Source of the DNA: Candidatus Heimdallarchaeota archaeon
Lineage (GTDB): Archaea > Asgardarchaeota > Heimdallarchaeia > Heimdallarchaeales > Heimdallarchaeaceae
Assembly (NCBI GenBank): GCA_023270155.1
Contig: JAGLTB010000091.1
Coordinates: 1 to 33,739, forward strand
Reading direction: 5' to 3'
Length of the DNA: 33,739 bases
The position numbers were made by a program, and so were the translations under genes. This document shows, piece by piece, positions 16,708-25,989 of this stretch. Numbering within the stretch: position 1 is the stretch's first letter; each line of letters opens with the position of its first letter. Under the pieces are notes generated by a model. It made no database searches. It was not told the origin of the DNA and was given only the letters and a program-made list of their open reading frames with translations.

Positions 16708-17961
16708 TTGGACATCTTGAAACCTAACGAAGAAGAAGTATTGGAAACACAGGCTGCAAAAAAACAGACGCTTTTTGCCAAAATTATTGCAATTGGAAGC
16801 AGTGGTGGGCAAAATCTCTATTTTAATTATGGAATATTACTTGCTGTCGGTATAGGAGTAACTACAATCCAGATGTCTTTCATAACAGCTATTCAAAATC
16901 TAGGATCAGCTTTACTTCAAGGATTTTTTGGTCGGTTGTCTGATAAGATAGGTAGAAGAATAGTTTTGATACTGGGTTTCGTTATTGCTACAATCACTAC
17001 TATAGTGCTTTCACAATTAGTTAGTCCATTAATTTTCATGATCATTATAGCCTTGTATTCTATAGGTCTAAGTATGATCATTCCAACCTGGAATGCCTTA
17101 CTGGGGGATATGAGTACAGAAGAGACTAGAACTCGTTTTATAAGTCAAATGGGGATGATAGCAACCATAGCTTCCTCTGTAATTCTTCTGATACTCGGAT
17201 TTCTTACTGACAGATTACAGGGAGACTTGCTCAAAAAATATCGAACAATGATATTAATAGGGTCCTTTTTCTTTGCAATTTCCTCTATTCTTGTTTTACT
17301 AATTAAAGAAACTAATTCCAAAGAAAAAACAAAAAAGAAAGTTTCTCAATTCTTTCCTTTGAAAGATAAATCATTCTTAGTGTTTCTGGGATCAACTGCA
17401 CTTTGGTGGTTTGTAATGAGTTTCTTATGGCCTATTGCCCCTTTCATTATGGATAGCGTTTCTCCAGCAACATGGCAAGTTGCAGTATATTCAGCTGTTT
17501 TTTCAGGTTTTATTGCATTAGGTCAATTTATTTGCGGAAAATTTGCAGATAAGATTGGTAGGAAATTTACGACAGCTTTGGGTTTCATTATTTTGTGTTT
17601 TGTACCTTTAATTTTTGCTTTTACCAACTCATGGCATATAATTCTTATCGCAAATATATTTGGTGGTATTGGGAATGGATTCTTTATGGTTGCCTTAAAT
17701 TCAGAATTACTGCACATCTCAGGACCAGAAATGAGAGGAACATATACTGGAACATATAATTTATTCACAGGAATCGTCACTTTTGCAGGTTCTTTCATTA
17801 GTGGCGCGATATTTGGCAATCTGCTTGAGGTCTATGATTTTTTGTTTATAATGAAAGTTTACATGTTAATAATCGCAGCAGCGAGGTTTTTAGCTACAAT
17901 TCCTCTCTTAATATTATCCACAAAAGAACTAAGAGCAAGTAAAAATACTGAATTGGATTAA
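16708..17961 (+). CDS. MFS transporter, 12 transmembrane segments
   Basis: 417 residues with two six-helix halves. The MFS motif A between helices 2 and 3 is GRLSDKIGRR and is repeated in the second half as GKFADKIGRK, showing the internal duplication. A charged cytoplasmic loop (KETNSKEKTKKKVSQ, about 198-212) joins the halves. The type is that of drug/proton antiporters or sugar transporters; no substrate can be assigned. The start is TTG; a second TTG three codons in is equally possible. It is followed by an alpha/beta hydrolase gene on the same strand with its own TATA-like box. Confidence 0.88.
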   Translation: MDILKPNEEEVLETQAAKKQTLFAKIIAIGSSGGQNLYFNYGILLAVGIGVTTIQMSFITAIQNLGSALLQGFFGRLSDKIGRRIVLILGFVIATITTIVLSQLVSPLIFMIIIALYSIGLSMIIPTWNALLGDMSTEETRTRFISQMGMIATIASSVILLILGFLTDRLQGDLLKKYRTMILIGSFFFAISSILVLLIKETNSKEKTKKKVSQFFPLKDKSFLVFLGSTALWWFVMSFLWPIAPFIMDSVSPATWQVAVYSAVFSGFIALGQFICGKFADKIGRKFTTALGFIILCFVPLIFAFTNSWHIILIANIFGGIGNGFFMVALNSELLHISGPEMRGTYTGTYNLFTGIVTFAGSFISGAIFGNLLEVYDFLFIMKVYMLIIAAARFLATIPLLILSTKELRASKNTELD

Positions 17962-17987
17962 TAACTTTGTAGCTCATTCATAAAAAT

Positions 17988-17997
17988 CTTAAAAAAA
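17988..17997 (+). promoter_or_regulatory. TATA-like box for the alpha/beta hydrolase gene
   Basis: CTTAAAAAAA lies about 25-34 bases before the ATG at 18022, and no SD sequence is present, which suggests a leaderless transcript. Confidence 0.3.
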
Positions 17998-18021
17998 GAG
18001 TTTGAACACTTTAAAACTCAT

Positions 18022-18918
18022 ATGAAAAAAGTACCTTTGGAAAAACTTCCAACATCCTCGAAAAGGAAAATAGATTATAGAGAATTTCCATGGCTTAAGC
18101 TAGATTATGTAGAAGTTGAGGAAGGAGTTATACTCAGAGTTTTCAAAATTCCTTGCAAAAACAAAGATTCAAAGATAAAAATTCTGGTTGTAGCAGGTCT
18201 TGTTTCTCATTTCATTGGATGGATTGATTTGGATAAGCAATTGTCAGAAATAGGTACAGTATATCATATTGAGTCAAGAGAAAAAAGCTCAGCAATACAC
18301 TCAAAGAAAGATGTAGATTTCTCAATGGAAACCTATGCAGATGATATTTACAAGATTATTCAACATTACAACTTAGATGAGTACTATCTTTTTGGAGATA
18401 GTTTCGGAAGTGAGATGGCAGTAACTTATTTGGATAAAGGTTATCCAACACCTAAAGGACTGATATTAATCAGCCCTGTAAAGAGTTTTGCATTTTCAGG
18501 ATGGATGAAAGCTCTGTTTAGTGTAGCTCCTTATTGGCTTTATTTTCCTCTATTACCTTTTCTTCTATTGGTTCTAAAATACTTCAGAACTGATATAAAA
18601 AATGATGCGGGAACATATTATCTAAATAAGAGAAATATGACAACCAGCAGACCCAAAAGGATGAAGAAATGTGCATTGCATATGTTTAGCTACAATTCAG
18701 ATGTAGATTATTCCAAAATCAAATGTCCCACTTACATTTTTGCAGCTTCTACTGATAAAATGCATTCTTATCAAGACAGTGTTAATATTGCAGAGAATAT
18801 ACCTAATTCAATTTTTGAAAATCTAGTTTTTTATCATAAGACACATAGTAGAGTAACATCCAACAAAATCAGAGATTTTATTACAGATGTAGAAGGGAAA
18901 GAAGAGAAAAAGAACTGA
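18022..18918 (+). CDS. Alpha/beta-fold hydrolase
   Basis: 298 residues. The nucleophile elbow is GDSFGS with Ser127. The acid is probably Asp245 (AASTDKMHS) and the base His275 (YHKTHSR), in the usual order. The oxyanion region precedes as VVAGLVSHFIGW, where the more common HG is missing. A hydrophobic cap region (about 155-190, ALFSVAPYWLYFPLLPFLLL) may touch membrane lipids, so a lipase or esterase of acyl chains is one option. The substrate is unknown. Its stop is five bases from the convergent ABC permease stop. Confidence 0.82.
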   Translation: MKKVPLEKLPTSSKRKIDYREFPWLKLDYVEVEEGVILRVFKIPCKNKDSKIKILVVAGLVSHFIGWIDLDKQLSEIGTVYHIESREKSSAIHSKKDVDFSMETYADDIYKIIQHYNLDEYYLFGDSFGSEMAVTYLDKGYPTPKGLILISPVKSFAFSGWMKALFSVAPYWLYFPLLPFLLLVLKYFRTDIKNDAGTYYLNKRNMTTSRPKRMKKCALHMFSYNSDVDYSKIKCPTYIFAASTDKMHSYQDSVNIAENIPNSIFENLVFYHKTHSRVTSNKIRDFITDVEGKEEKKN

Positions 18919-18923
18919 TATTC

Positions 18924-20126
18924 CTACTCTAAATATAAACTCTTTTCCTTTTGAATTCCTCTTGTTGCTAGTTGTATAAGAATGAAAATCAAACCTGCTA
19001 TCAGTAAGAAGTAAATTAACACCTCAGTGGTGAATTTACCAGCTACTAAAAGTATACACAGCCTATAGCACCAGTAGAAAGGATTGATAAGGAGTATTGT
19101 GGAAACTGTAAGAGGACTAGTTAAAACTATGAAATAGAAAAACATCGCAAGTCCTATTGAAACTAACGGACTGATTCTTTCAGCTGCTTCTCTAGCCATA
19201 TTTGTATCAACTGCCATAGTAATTAAAGTGGAAATAAGAAGTGCTAAAACAACAAATATGAAGCTTAATACAATTACACCTCCTCCCAAAGTTTTGAAAT
19301 TTAAACCGAATATATCAAAAAGATCTCCTGTTGCTGATCCTGAAAGACTAGTACCAACTAGAATTCCTAAAACATATGAAAGCGTTGATCCCAGAGAGGC
19401 TACAAGACCAGTGATAACTTTAGAAATAACCAATAAACTATGTTTATGAGTATAAGCTAACAATATTTCCATTGTTCTCATTCTTTTTTCTCGTCCAAAA
19501 CCAATTATTGAATATGAACCTGAATTAAGTGCTATTAGAAGAAAAATCATATAACTCAGAGGCATTGCAACAGCTGCAGCTTTTGGACCTAGTATTTCTT
19601 CTTCAGCTAAAGCTGCTGGAGGGAGTGGAATACTCTGAATATTCGGAATCGACCTATTTGCAACAAAATTGCTCATTATTTTTGAAGCAATCGTATATAT
19701 CTCAGTAAAAAGCGATGAGGTAAAGAGTGATTGAGTAGCATCTATTGTATAAATAGAAGGTGAACCAGTAAAAGATAGTTCCGAGAAGTTAGAAGGTATG
19801 TAAGTACCAAGTTCTCTAGTTTGCTGTACTTCTGTAAAATTGGATGCTTCCTCGACTGTAATTGTGTCATCATTTTCATAGTATGAACTAATATTTCCAA
19901 TAATAGCATCGCCAATATTTACTCCAGTATATCCTAAATCATCACTATATACAAGCAGAGTTATAGCTTGTTGTGTTGTAAAAAGCGAAGGTAATCCTAA
20001 GAGAATGAACATCATAATGAAAGGTCCACCAAAGACAAAGATAGCTACCCTTTTTCTAAATAACATGGAAAGATCTTTTTTAAGAATCGCTCGAAATTGC
20101 TTACGTGATATATCAGACTTTACCAT
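18924..20126 (-). CDS. ABC-2 type transporter permease
   Basis: 400 residues. One membrane helix near the N-terminus (about 28-48) is followed by an extracytoplasmic domain of about 130 residues and five or six helices in the second half, the NatB/ABC2_membrane_3 arrangement of exporters. It directly follows the ATPase gene: the ATPase stop TAA abuts this ATG, and the SD GGGAGG lies in the end of the ATPase gene, so the two are translationally coupled. The cargo is unknown; relatives export Na+, drugs, lipids or peptides. Confidence 0.87.
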   Translation of the reverse strand: MVKSDISRKQFRAILKKDLSMLFRKRVAIFVFGGPFIMMFILLGLPSLFTTQQAITLLVYSDDLGYTGVNIGDAIIGNISSYYENDDTITVEEASNFTEVQQTRELGTYIPSNFSELSFTGSPSIYTIDATQSLFTSSLFTEIYTIASKIMSNFVANRSIPNIQSIPLPPAALAEEEILGPKAAAVAMPLSYMIFLLIALNSGSYSIIGFGREKRMRTMEILLAYTHKHSLLVISKVITGLVASLGSTLSYVLGILVGTSLSGSATGDLFDIFGLNFKTLGGGVIVLSFIFVVLALLISTLITMAVDTNMAREAAERISPLVSIGLAMFFYFIVLTSPLTVSTILLINPFYWCYRLCILLVAGKFTTEVLIYFLLIAGLIFILIQLATRGIQKEKSLYLE

Positions 20127-20903
20127 TTAAATCCCTCCCAAAGGTGCTTTTACATCATTCTTCTTGGAATTAAATACTCGAACTATAGCATCTTCAAAAT
20201 CCTTAGTTTCCGGTGCATATTTTTCGATTATTTCTTCTCTCTTCCCTTGAAAGACTAATTTACCTTTTACAAGAATTCCGCAATATTCTGCTAATTCCTC
20301 CAAATCAGAAACGATGTGTGACGATAAAAGAATAGTCTTCCCTTGTACTTCTGAAAGATCTTTGATTATTGATCTGATATATTTAGCTCTTGAAATGTCT
20401 AGCCCACTTGTCGGTTCGTCCATAATCAAAAAGTCTTTGTCTGTGATTGCTGACATAATGAAACAAATAGCTCTTTGTTCTCCACCAGAAAGTTTGGAGA
20501 AAGGTTTATTGAGCAATTCTTGCGTTATTTCCAATCTGTTGAAGAAATCAGATAAAGCAGGTTGAACTGTTTCCATTTTAATGTTGTTTAGTTCAAGAAA
20601 AAATTTGATGTTCTTCATTGAAGTGAGATCATAATAAGCTGCTGAGAATTGAGGAAGTAACCCTATCTTCCCACGAATTTCCTTGGGATTAGAAGAAACA
20701 TCAATTCCGTTAACAAGAATCTGTCCATCAGATGGTTTAAGTAATCCTAAAAGCATCCTGATGGTAGTTGTTTTTCCCGCTCCATTCGGTCCCAAAAGAG
20801 CATAAATTGATCCTTTTGGGATTTCCAAATTAATCTTGTTAACTGCTAGTACAGTCTTGAAATACTTTGATAAATGTGTAGTTTGAACCATTAGTTCAGA
20901 CAT
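20127..20903 (-). CDS. ABC transporter ATP-binding protein
   Basis: 258 residues with Walker A GPNGAGKTT (about 39-47), the signature LSGGEQ, Walker B FLIMDEPTSGLD and the H-loop SSHI. It is the ATPase of the export pair with the permease that follows. The C-terminal extension after the H-loop (LVKGKLVFQGKREEIIEKY) is typical of NatA/CcmA-type exporters. A TATA-like box at about 20927-20935 lies some 28 bases before the ATG. The pair is divergent from the surface protein gene at 21023. Confidence 0.93.
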   Translation of the reverse strand: MSELMVQTTHLSKYFKTVLAVNKINLEIPKGSIYALLGPNGAGKTTTIRMLLGLLKPSDGQILVNGIDVSSNPKEIRGKIGLLPQFSAAYYDLTSMKNIKFFLELNNIKMETVQPALSDFFNRLEITQELLNKPFSKLSGGEQRAICFIMSAITDKDFLIMDEPTSGLDISRAKYIRSIIKDLSEVQGKTILLSSHIVSDLEELAEYCGILVKGKLVFQGKREEIIEKYAPETKDFEDAIVRVFNSKKNDVKAPLGGI

Positions 20904-20993
20904 TCTGATTTAATTGTAACAGATGTGTTCTTAAAATTATGTTTTCATTTTATTTTCGAACTTCTAGCTTCGGGTTCATTGTTATGAAAAAGA

Positions 20994-21003
20994 CTTAAAT
21001 ATT
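20994..21003 (+). promoter_or_regulatory. TATA box for the surface protein gene at 21023
   Basis: CTTAAATATT is centred 25 bases before the ATG, indicating a leaderless transcript divergent from the ABC operon. Confidence 0.45.
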
Positions 21004-21022
21004 TTCAATTAAAGAAATATCG

Positions 21023-22060
21023 ATGTTTTCTAATTGTAAAATTAAGCTAATCACATTGCTTTGCATAGGTTTAATTCTGATATCATGCAAAGGAACTCTA
21101 TCTGAAGCTTATTCTACTGAAATAACAGTTGTTGGAACTACAGTAGTAATAGATATAAGCAGAACTGCATATCATACTGAGTTTGATGATTTTATAGGAA
21201 ATCTAACTGATGCATTTAATGAAGTCATAATTGTTGATGAAAGCTTTGAACTTCCTGAAAGGATGGATGCTCTTTTTATTTCCCAACCCGATAGTGGTTA
21301 TACAGTTCAAGAAATGTCTTTTATTTTAGAATTCTTATCAAAAGGTAACAAAACTCTCTTTATTGGAGGAGACTCGGATTATGGAGGTTACTATCAACCA
21401 GATTTTATTAATGATTTGCTTGATTTTTTAGGATCGAAAATACGTATGGATTCTACTTCTATATATGATGATGTTATCAATGATGGCGATAATTGGAGAA
21501 TATTTGCAGTGAATTATGGAAATGGAACTATCGGAGATATTCTTAAACAAAATTGTGATGCTGGAATTTCAATGCATGCTCCTTGTGCAATTGTTGGATA
21601 TAATGATTCGACTGTTGTAGATTTACGAAATAATACTCTAGAAGGAGTTGAGATCCTGCTTTCTTACAGTGTGAATGCTACGTCAGTTGATACTGATTTT
21701 AGTATGACTGAATATGATCTATATTCTAAAGATAATCTTACTGCTCTAGAGAACGGGAATTATCCAGCTGTGGTTTGCGAAATACTCAATATTGGTGAAA
21801 ATATTAGCTATATTATACTAGCAGGTGAAGTTATTTTTGCTGAATACAAGAATATGTATGACCAGTATACTATAAGTGGTATATATAATGGAGGTATTCA
21901 TTACGGACAAATGTTTATTGATAATTTAGTAAACTACTTCTTATCTAACTCAACTGGAATACCTTACATTGTGGAATATTCCAAATCTCATATTGTATTC
22001 ATTTTATCTGCAATACCTGCAATCATTTGTTTAACACTTTATCTTAGAAAAAGGAAGTAG
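21023..22060 (+). CDS. Membrane-anchored surface protein with GATase-like (GldG/OST48-type) look
   Basis: 345 residues. A signal sequence (about 8-27) precedes an extracellular domain of about 285 residues. A C-terminal membrane helix (about 322-341) ends in RKRK. The ectodomain runs TTVVIDISRTAYH, then MDALFISQP, then a helix and LFIGGDSDYGG. This alternation resembles the class I glutamine-amidotransferase-like fold used without catalysis by GldG-type ABC accessory proteins and by the OST48/Wbp1 subunit of eukaryotic oligosaccharyltransferase. The fold is my inference and identity is open. Several Asn-x-Ser/Thr sequons are present. It is divergently paired with the ABC exporter, which makes a GldG-like accessory role worth testing. 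Confidence 0.6.
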   Translation: MFSNCKIKLITLLCIGLILISCKGTLSEAYSTEITVVGTTVVIDISRTAYHTEFDDFIGNLTDAFNEVIIVDESFELPERMDALFISQPDSGYTVQEMSFILEFLSKGNKTLFIGGDSDYGGYYQPDFINDLLDFLGSKIRMDSTSIYDDVINDGDNWRIFAVNYGNGTIGDILKQNCDAGISMHAPCAIVGYNDSTVVDLRNNTLEGVEILLSYSVNATSVDTDFSMTEYDLYSKDNLTALENGNYPAVVCEILNIGENISYIILAGEVIFAEYKNMYDQYTISGIYNGGIHYGQMFIDNLVNYFLSNSTGIPYIVEYSKSHIVFILSAIPAIICLTLYLRKRK

Positions 22061-22098
22061 CTTTCAGAATTAACTTCCTAAAACCTTTTTCATAACTT

Positions 22099-23085
22099 TC
22101 ATTTAGAGTTATTTGGTAGTTCTTCTACGGAATTTATTTTTGACTCTTTTATTGAAGTTAGAATTGTTATACATGCAGCTGCTATTATTGCTAGTCCCCC
22201 AACTATATACCAAATTGTTATAGTTTCCTTTAGGATTATAGCAGCTAGAGCAACTGCACCTATTGGCTCTGTTAGAAGTAAAAGTGATGCTTTTGATGAT
22301 TCAATGTATCTAGTTGCAATCATAATTAAGCTATATGGGATAAGACTCCCAAAAAATGCAAGCAGAAATCCATATCCAAGAATCTTTGGTGTCAAAATTC
22401 CAGCAAATGAGAAACCTATTATTTCAGTGGGTAAAGGAAAGACAGAGAGTAATAATAATATAGGTAAACCAATGATTACTGCCCAAAGCAATACCCATGC
22501 AATTAATAATAAAAAGGATGCATTCTTTGTATATTCAGAAGCCCACCTATTGATGAGAAGGTATACTGCATATAAAACACCTAGAAACATAGCAAGAGAA
22601 TCTCCTAAGATTGAAGATATAAAAGAAGTCCAGTTCCATGGCTGAGTTAGCACTACAATGCCAGTAAAAGCTAAAATAATAGATAAGACCTTTGATTTTG
22701 TGATTTTTTCACTAAGAAAAATCCAACCAAGAATTAATGTGAAAACAGGATGGATTTGAATCAAAATCGCTGCTTGACCTGCGGGTGTATAAAGAGAAAT
22801 TGAAGCTAGATATAGTACTATCATAATAGCAAGGATTCCTCCTAGAAGAATGAAAGAAAGCTGAGGTTTCCAAGACAGACATGTTTTAATTTCTTCCTTC
22901 TTTTTGAAAAAGAAAAATAATATTATACCTAAAGCTATCATAGCACCAAAAAACAAACGTAAAACGGATTGTTCAACACTAGATGCATCTAAGTTTCTTA
23001 ATACTCCAGAAATAACAGGAATCAAACCAAAAGAAAACCCTCCTAGAATAGCAGCAGAATAACCTAGTATATCAGACTTCTTCAT
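22099..23085 (-). CDS. EamA/DMT-family transporter
   Basis: 328 residues with ten hydrophobic segments in two EamA halves. Typical signatures are SVEQSVLRLFFGA in helix 2 and QAAILIQIHPVFTLILGWIFLSEKIT at the end of the first half, mirrored by SSKASLLLLTEPIGAVALAAIILKE in the second. The family exports amino acids, nucleosides or other small metabolites. I take the ATG at 23085, with AGGA about ten bases upstream; a TTG at 23118 would add 11 residues. It diverges from the asparaginase-like gene. Confidence 0.88.
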   Translation of the reverse strand: MKKSDILGYSAAILGGFSFGLIPVISGVLRNLDASSVEQSVLRLFFGAMIALGIILFFFFKKKEEIKTCLSWKPQLSFILLGGILAIMIVLYLASISLYTPAGQAAILIQIHPVFTLILGWIFLSEKITKSKVLSIILAFTGIVVLTQPWNWTSFISSILGDSLAMFLGVLYAVYLLINRWASEYTKNASFLLLIAWVLLWAVIIGLPILLLLSVFPLPTEIIGFSFAGILTPKILGYGFLLAFFGSLIPYSLIMIATRYIESSKASLLLLTEPIGAVALAAIILKETITIWYIVGGLAIIAAACITILTSIKESKINSVEELPNNSK

Positions 23086-23149
23086 CTTTGTTAATTCCTG
23101 AAGCTTTTGGGTTTTCAAGAAATTTGATTATATGTTGTATAGGATATGC

Positions 23150-23160
23150 TTTTATTTATT
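23150..23160 (+). promoter_or_regulatory. TATA box for the asparaginase-like gene
   Basis: TTTTATTTATT is centred about 24 bases before the ATG at 23178. It would be useless for the upstream in-frame ATG at 23088, so it supports the shorter protein. Confidence 0.45.
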
Positions 23161-23177
23161 CTTTATTTAAAAACTCA

Positions 23178-24158
23178 ATGAATGTAGATTATGCTATCTG
23201 CGGGACAAGAAATTCTATTATAGGTCTCCCTAAAGGACTTGAAATCTTAGCAAAAGGAGGATCAGCTCTCGATGCTGTCGAAGGAAGCATCAAACTTATT
23301 GAAAACAATCCTTTTGATATTACAGTTGGATTCAATGGTTTTCCAAATTTAATGGGGATAGTAGAATTAGATGCTTCTATTATGGAAGGAAAAACACGTA
23401 AAGCGGGTGCAGTAGCTGCAGTAAAGAATTATCGTAATCCAATTTCTATTGCAAGAAAAGTCATGGAACTAACACCTCACGCTATGTTAGTTGGAGATGG
23501 AGCTGAAAGATTTGCAAAAGCTCTGGGATTTCAGGAAGAAGAAATCTTAGACGAATTGGGGATAAGAAACTATCATAATATAATGGAGGGTAAAAGCTTA
23601 GATATGCCACCTGAAGCACAAAAATTAGTTAGAGAACTCTTTATGCATTTTGATGTGCATCTTAAAGAAGTAATGGAAGAATATCCCGTGAAGGAATGGT
23701 ATAGAAAGCTAAGTTTTGATAAACATGGGACTACTAATGTAATTGCTTTGGATCAAAATGGAGATTTAGCAACAGGAGTTTCGACTTCAGGTTTAGCAAT
23801 GAAATTTCCCGGAAGAGTCGGTGACTCACCTATCTTTGGTGCAGGAATATATTGTTCCAATAAAGCAGGAAGTGCTTGCACAGGTACAGGAGAACTAGCT
23901 ATCAGATTATGCACCTCAAAAATGGTTGTTGAAAGAATTCATCAGAACATTGGTGTTGAAAGAGCTGCTGAAATGGGAATTTTAGAACTAAAGGATTTGG
24001 GGGAAGAAGGAGTTCTTCACATTCTATCAATGGACAAATCAGGTAAAAGCGTTGGAGTGACAAATAAATCAGGATTATTTCATTACTATGCTGATTCGTC
24101 TTCTAATGAACCAATCAAAAGAGCAAGTACATACATCAATCTTGAACAGCATAGCTAA
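23178..24158 (+). CDS. Ntn-hydrolase of the glycosylasparaginase/isoaspartyl peptidase family
   Basis: 326 residues. ALDAVEGSIKLIE, TVGFNGFPNLMGIVELDASIMEG and ARKVMELTPHAMLVG follow the glycosylasparaginase N-terminal subunit closely. The self-cleavage site is HGTTN, giving Thr185 as new N-terminal nucleophile, with the substrate loop GRVGDSPIFGAG after it. The precursor would split into an alpha (1-184) and beta chain. The Asp before the Thr in animal enzymes is Gly here, as in isoaspartyl peptidases, so the substrate may be N-acetylglucosaminyl-asparagine or a beta-aspartyl peptide. It has no signal peptide if started at 23178; the in-frame ATG at 23088 would add a hydrophobic leader of 30 residues, an alternative that would make it secreted. 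Confidence 0.85.
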   Translation: MNVDYAICGTRNSIIGLPKGLEILAKGGSALDAVEGSIKLIENNPFDITVGFNGFPNLMGIVELDASIMEGKTRKAGAVAAVKNYRNPISIARKVMELTPHAMLVGDGAERFAKALGFQEEEILDELGIRNYHNIMEGKSLDMPPEAQKLVRELFMHFDVHLKEVMEEYPVKEWYRKLSFDKHGTTNVIALDQNGDLATGVSTSGLAMKFPGRVGDSPIFGAGIYCSNKAGSACTGTGELAIRLCTSKMVVERIHQNIGVERAAEMGILELKDLGEEGVLHILSMDKSGKSVGVTNKSGLFHYYADSSSNEPIKRASTYINLEQHS

Positions 24159-24162
24159 TCCG

Positions 24163-24183
24163 AAGAGAAAATAAATAAAAGAA
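24163..24183 (-). terminator. T-rich terminator candidate after the 574-residue membrane protein gene
   Basis: On the minus strand the 37-base gap between convergent genes reads as T-rich blocks (CTTTTATTTATTTTCTCTT) directly after the stop of the gene at 24196. Confidence 0.35.
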
Positions 24184-24195
24184 GGATAGTTCCTC

Positions 24196-25920
24196 CTAGA
24201 GTGTTCTGAAGAAATTATTGTAGAAATCGGAAGTTATTATTCCGAAAGTACTAAGTATATCAATGATAAACCAGGCTAGAATTACTACATTTAGTAAAGC
24301 AATTAAAAGATAAAATCCAATTCTTACTGCCTTAAATTGCTTGTCATCTAGTTTGGGTAGAATGTATTGATAGACTATTGGTACAATCAATAAAACAAAG
24401 AGCAACATTGCTTGCATTATAATTGCAATCTTAGGGATAAAGAATTCTACTCCCAGTGTTTGACCCATATATCTTCCTACTACGGATCCCATCATAAGGA
24501 TAAGTTGTACAAGAACTAGTATAACCATTAAATTTCTATGCATTCGTATATTCTCAAGTGTTCTATTTTCCTTCGTATTTACATTAATATATGTAATTAA
24601 TTGAATTGAAATTGGAATTACGAGAAGAAGAGAGATCCAAGTGAAACCAATCACAACTAAGGGATCTGACATTACTCCACTTATCAGATATTCAGCTATT
24701 ACGAAAACGACTGTAGGTAAAAGAATCAACCTTGTAGTATTGGTTGCTAAACTAGCAGTTCTAATCTCAGGTGGTTCAATTTCTTCATTCTTATCAGGTT
24801 GAGATAATACGTCAACTTCTGCGCGGTCAAATTTTATCATAGAATACTGATAACCAACCACCAAAGCTGCTAAAACTAGAAGTCCATCATGAGGGAATAA
24901 ATTCCAAGGTAAGAGGAGTCCAAATGGGATGAAAATTGCAAATAGAGTGATCCAAATACTTTTAACTAAAATTTCGTTGGGTCGTTTGTCTGCATCCCTT
25001 TTTTCAGCAGTTTCTCGCCTGAAGAAGACCTGTGTAAATTTGTTCCAAGAAGTTTTTGAATTATATTTCATCTGAGCAAAAAAGCCTTTATCTTCTAGCA
25101 AAGTTTCCCTTCTTCTAAATTCAGCAATTCTAGCATCTTGCATTGTGACTTTTTCTCTGATTGTCTTCTTTGAGCTTATTAAAACAGCTATAAGGATGAA
25201 GATGAACATAAATGGATACATAAGACCCCAGGTGATTTGAAGCGTATTGAAATGAAATCTAGGTTCACTAGTCACAGAGAAGAAATCGATAATAACTTCT
25301 AACCCTAGAAGGTATAGTAAGGGGAGAAAAACTAGTACTAAGTTTCTTCCACCCAACCTTGGAGAGTTTTTTGGTTCTTTTGCACTCCAAAATCTAAATG
25401 TGAGAGCTAAACCGAAGATAAGAACGACATATATTATCTCTTGTCCAATGATATATCCATAATTATCTCTCGACCCTACTAAGAACACACCTATTCCTGA
25501 AGCAATTAGGATAAGCATTTTCATTACTGTAAAAACTACATTTCTGTTTATTATTCTATTTTCTTCTTTTGTATTTGTATTTGGATCTTTGAATCCAATT
25601 TCCTCTAATTTTATATCCAGATCATTCTTGGCAGTGTACAATTGTGGTGTAATTTTCAGAGCAAGAAAGAGAATCATTGCAATTAGTAATATTCTAAAAC
25701 CGAAAATAACAACTTGATAAAGAAATGTAGTTCCATCTTTTAACTGATCTGACAACAGGGGAAGTGACGGTAATCCAAATATGAGCGTGGTTGCGAATAA
25801 AACTTTCAACCAAGTTTTAATACTTGCAGCTTTGTTTAGCGCAAATCCTAATTTCTCATACCTTTTTCTTTCTCTAATGATTGTGGAAGGTAAGCCTTCT
25901 GCTGATGTCATTTTGAACAA
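24196..25920 (-). CDS. Polytopic membrane protein of unknown function
   Basis: 574 residues with about twelve hydrophobic segments. A soluble charged region of about 70 residues lies near 255-320 (RRETLLEDKGFFAQMKYNSKTSW, then RRETAEKRDADKRPNE), containing a repeated RRET tetrapeptide. The N-terminus before the first helix (about 38 residues) is basic and soluble. I recognise no family. It is not obviously a transporter with known motifs. A TATA-like box (25941-25950) is 25 bases before the TTG at 25920 and AAAGGT is nine bases before it; an ATG three codons in is the alternative start. It lies downstream of the XDH operon but has its own promoter signal. Confidence 0.65.
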   Translation of the reverse strand: MFKMTSAEGLPSTIIRERKRYEKLGFALNKAASIKTWLKVLFATTLIFGLPSLPLLSDQLKDGTTFLYQVVIFGFRILLIAMILFLALKITPQLYTAKNDLDIKLEEIGFKDPNTNTKEENRIINRNVVFTVMKMLILIASGIGVFLVGSRDNYGYIIGQEIIYVVLIFGLALTFRFWSAKEPKNSPRLGGRNLVLVFLPLLYLLGLEVIIDFFSVTSEPRFHFNTLQITWGLMYPFMFIFILIAVLISSKKTIREKVTMQDARIAEFRRRETLLEDKGFFAQMKYNSKTSWNKFTQVFFRRETAEKRDADKRPNEILVKSIWITLFAIFIPFGLLLPWNLFPHDGLLVLAALVVGYQYSMIKFDRAEVDVLSQPDKNEEIEPPEIRTASLATNTTRLILLPTVVFVIAEYLISGVMSDPLVVIGFTWISLLLVIPISIQLITYINVNTKENRTLENIRMHRNLMVILVLVQLILMMGSVVGRYMGQTLGVEFFIPKIAIIMQAMLLFVLLIVPIVYQYILPKLDDKQFKAVRIGFYLLIALLNVVILAWFIIDILSTFGIITSDFYNNFFRTL

Positions 25921-25940
25921 TCTTGTGTTACCTTTAAGTG

Positions 25941-25950
25941 TTTATAAACT
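25941..25950 (-). promoter_or_regulatory. TATA box for the 574-residue membrane protein gene
   Basis: AGTTTATAAA on the minus strand is centred about 25 bases before the TTG at 25920. It separates this gene from the XDH operon ending at 25990. Confidence 0.4.
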
Positions 25951-25989
25951 TTTACTAGAATAAATATTAATATCTTTTTCACCCTACTA

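Noticed and set aside
22304-22645. A 113-codon plus-strand frame inside the EamA transporter gene
   Set aside because: It is antisense to a well-formed ten-helix transporter, and its composition is that of a complementary membrane-protein strand.
23730-23740. HGTTN instead of HDTIG at the self-cleavage site of the asparaginase-like enzyme, as a sign of inactivation
   Set aside because: A Gly-Thr junction is normal in isoaspartyl-peptidase-type members, and the Thr nucleophile and GRVGDSP loop are intact.
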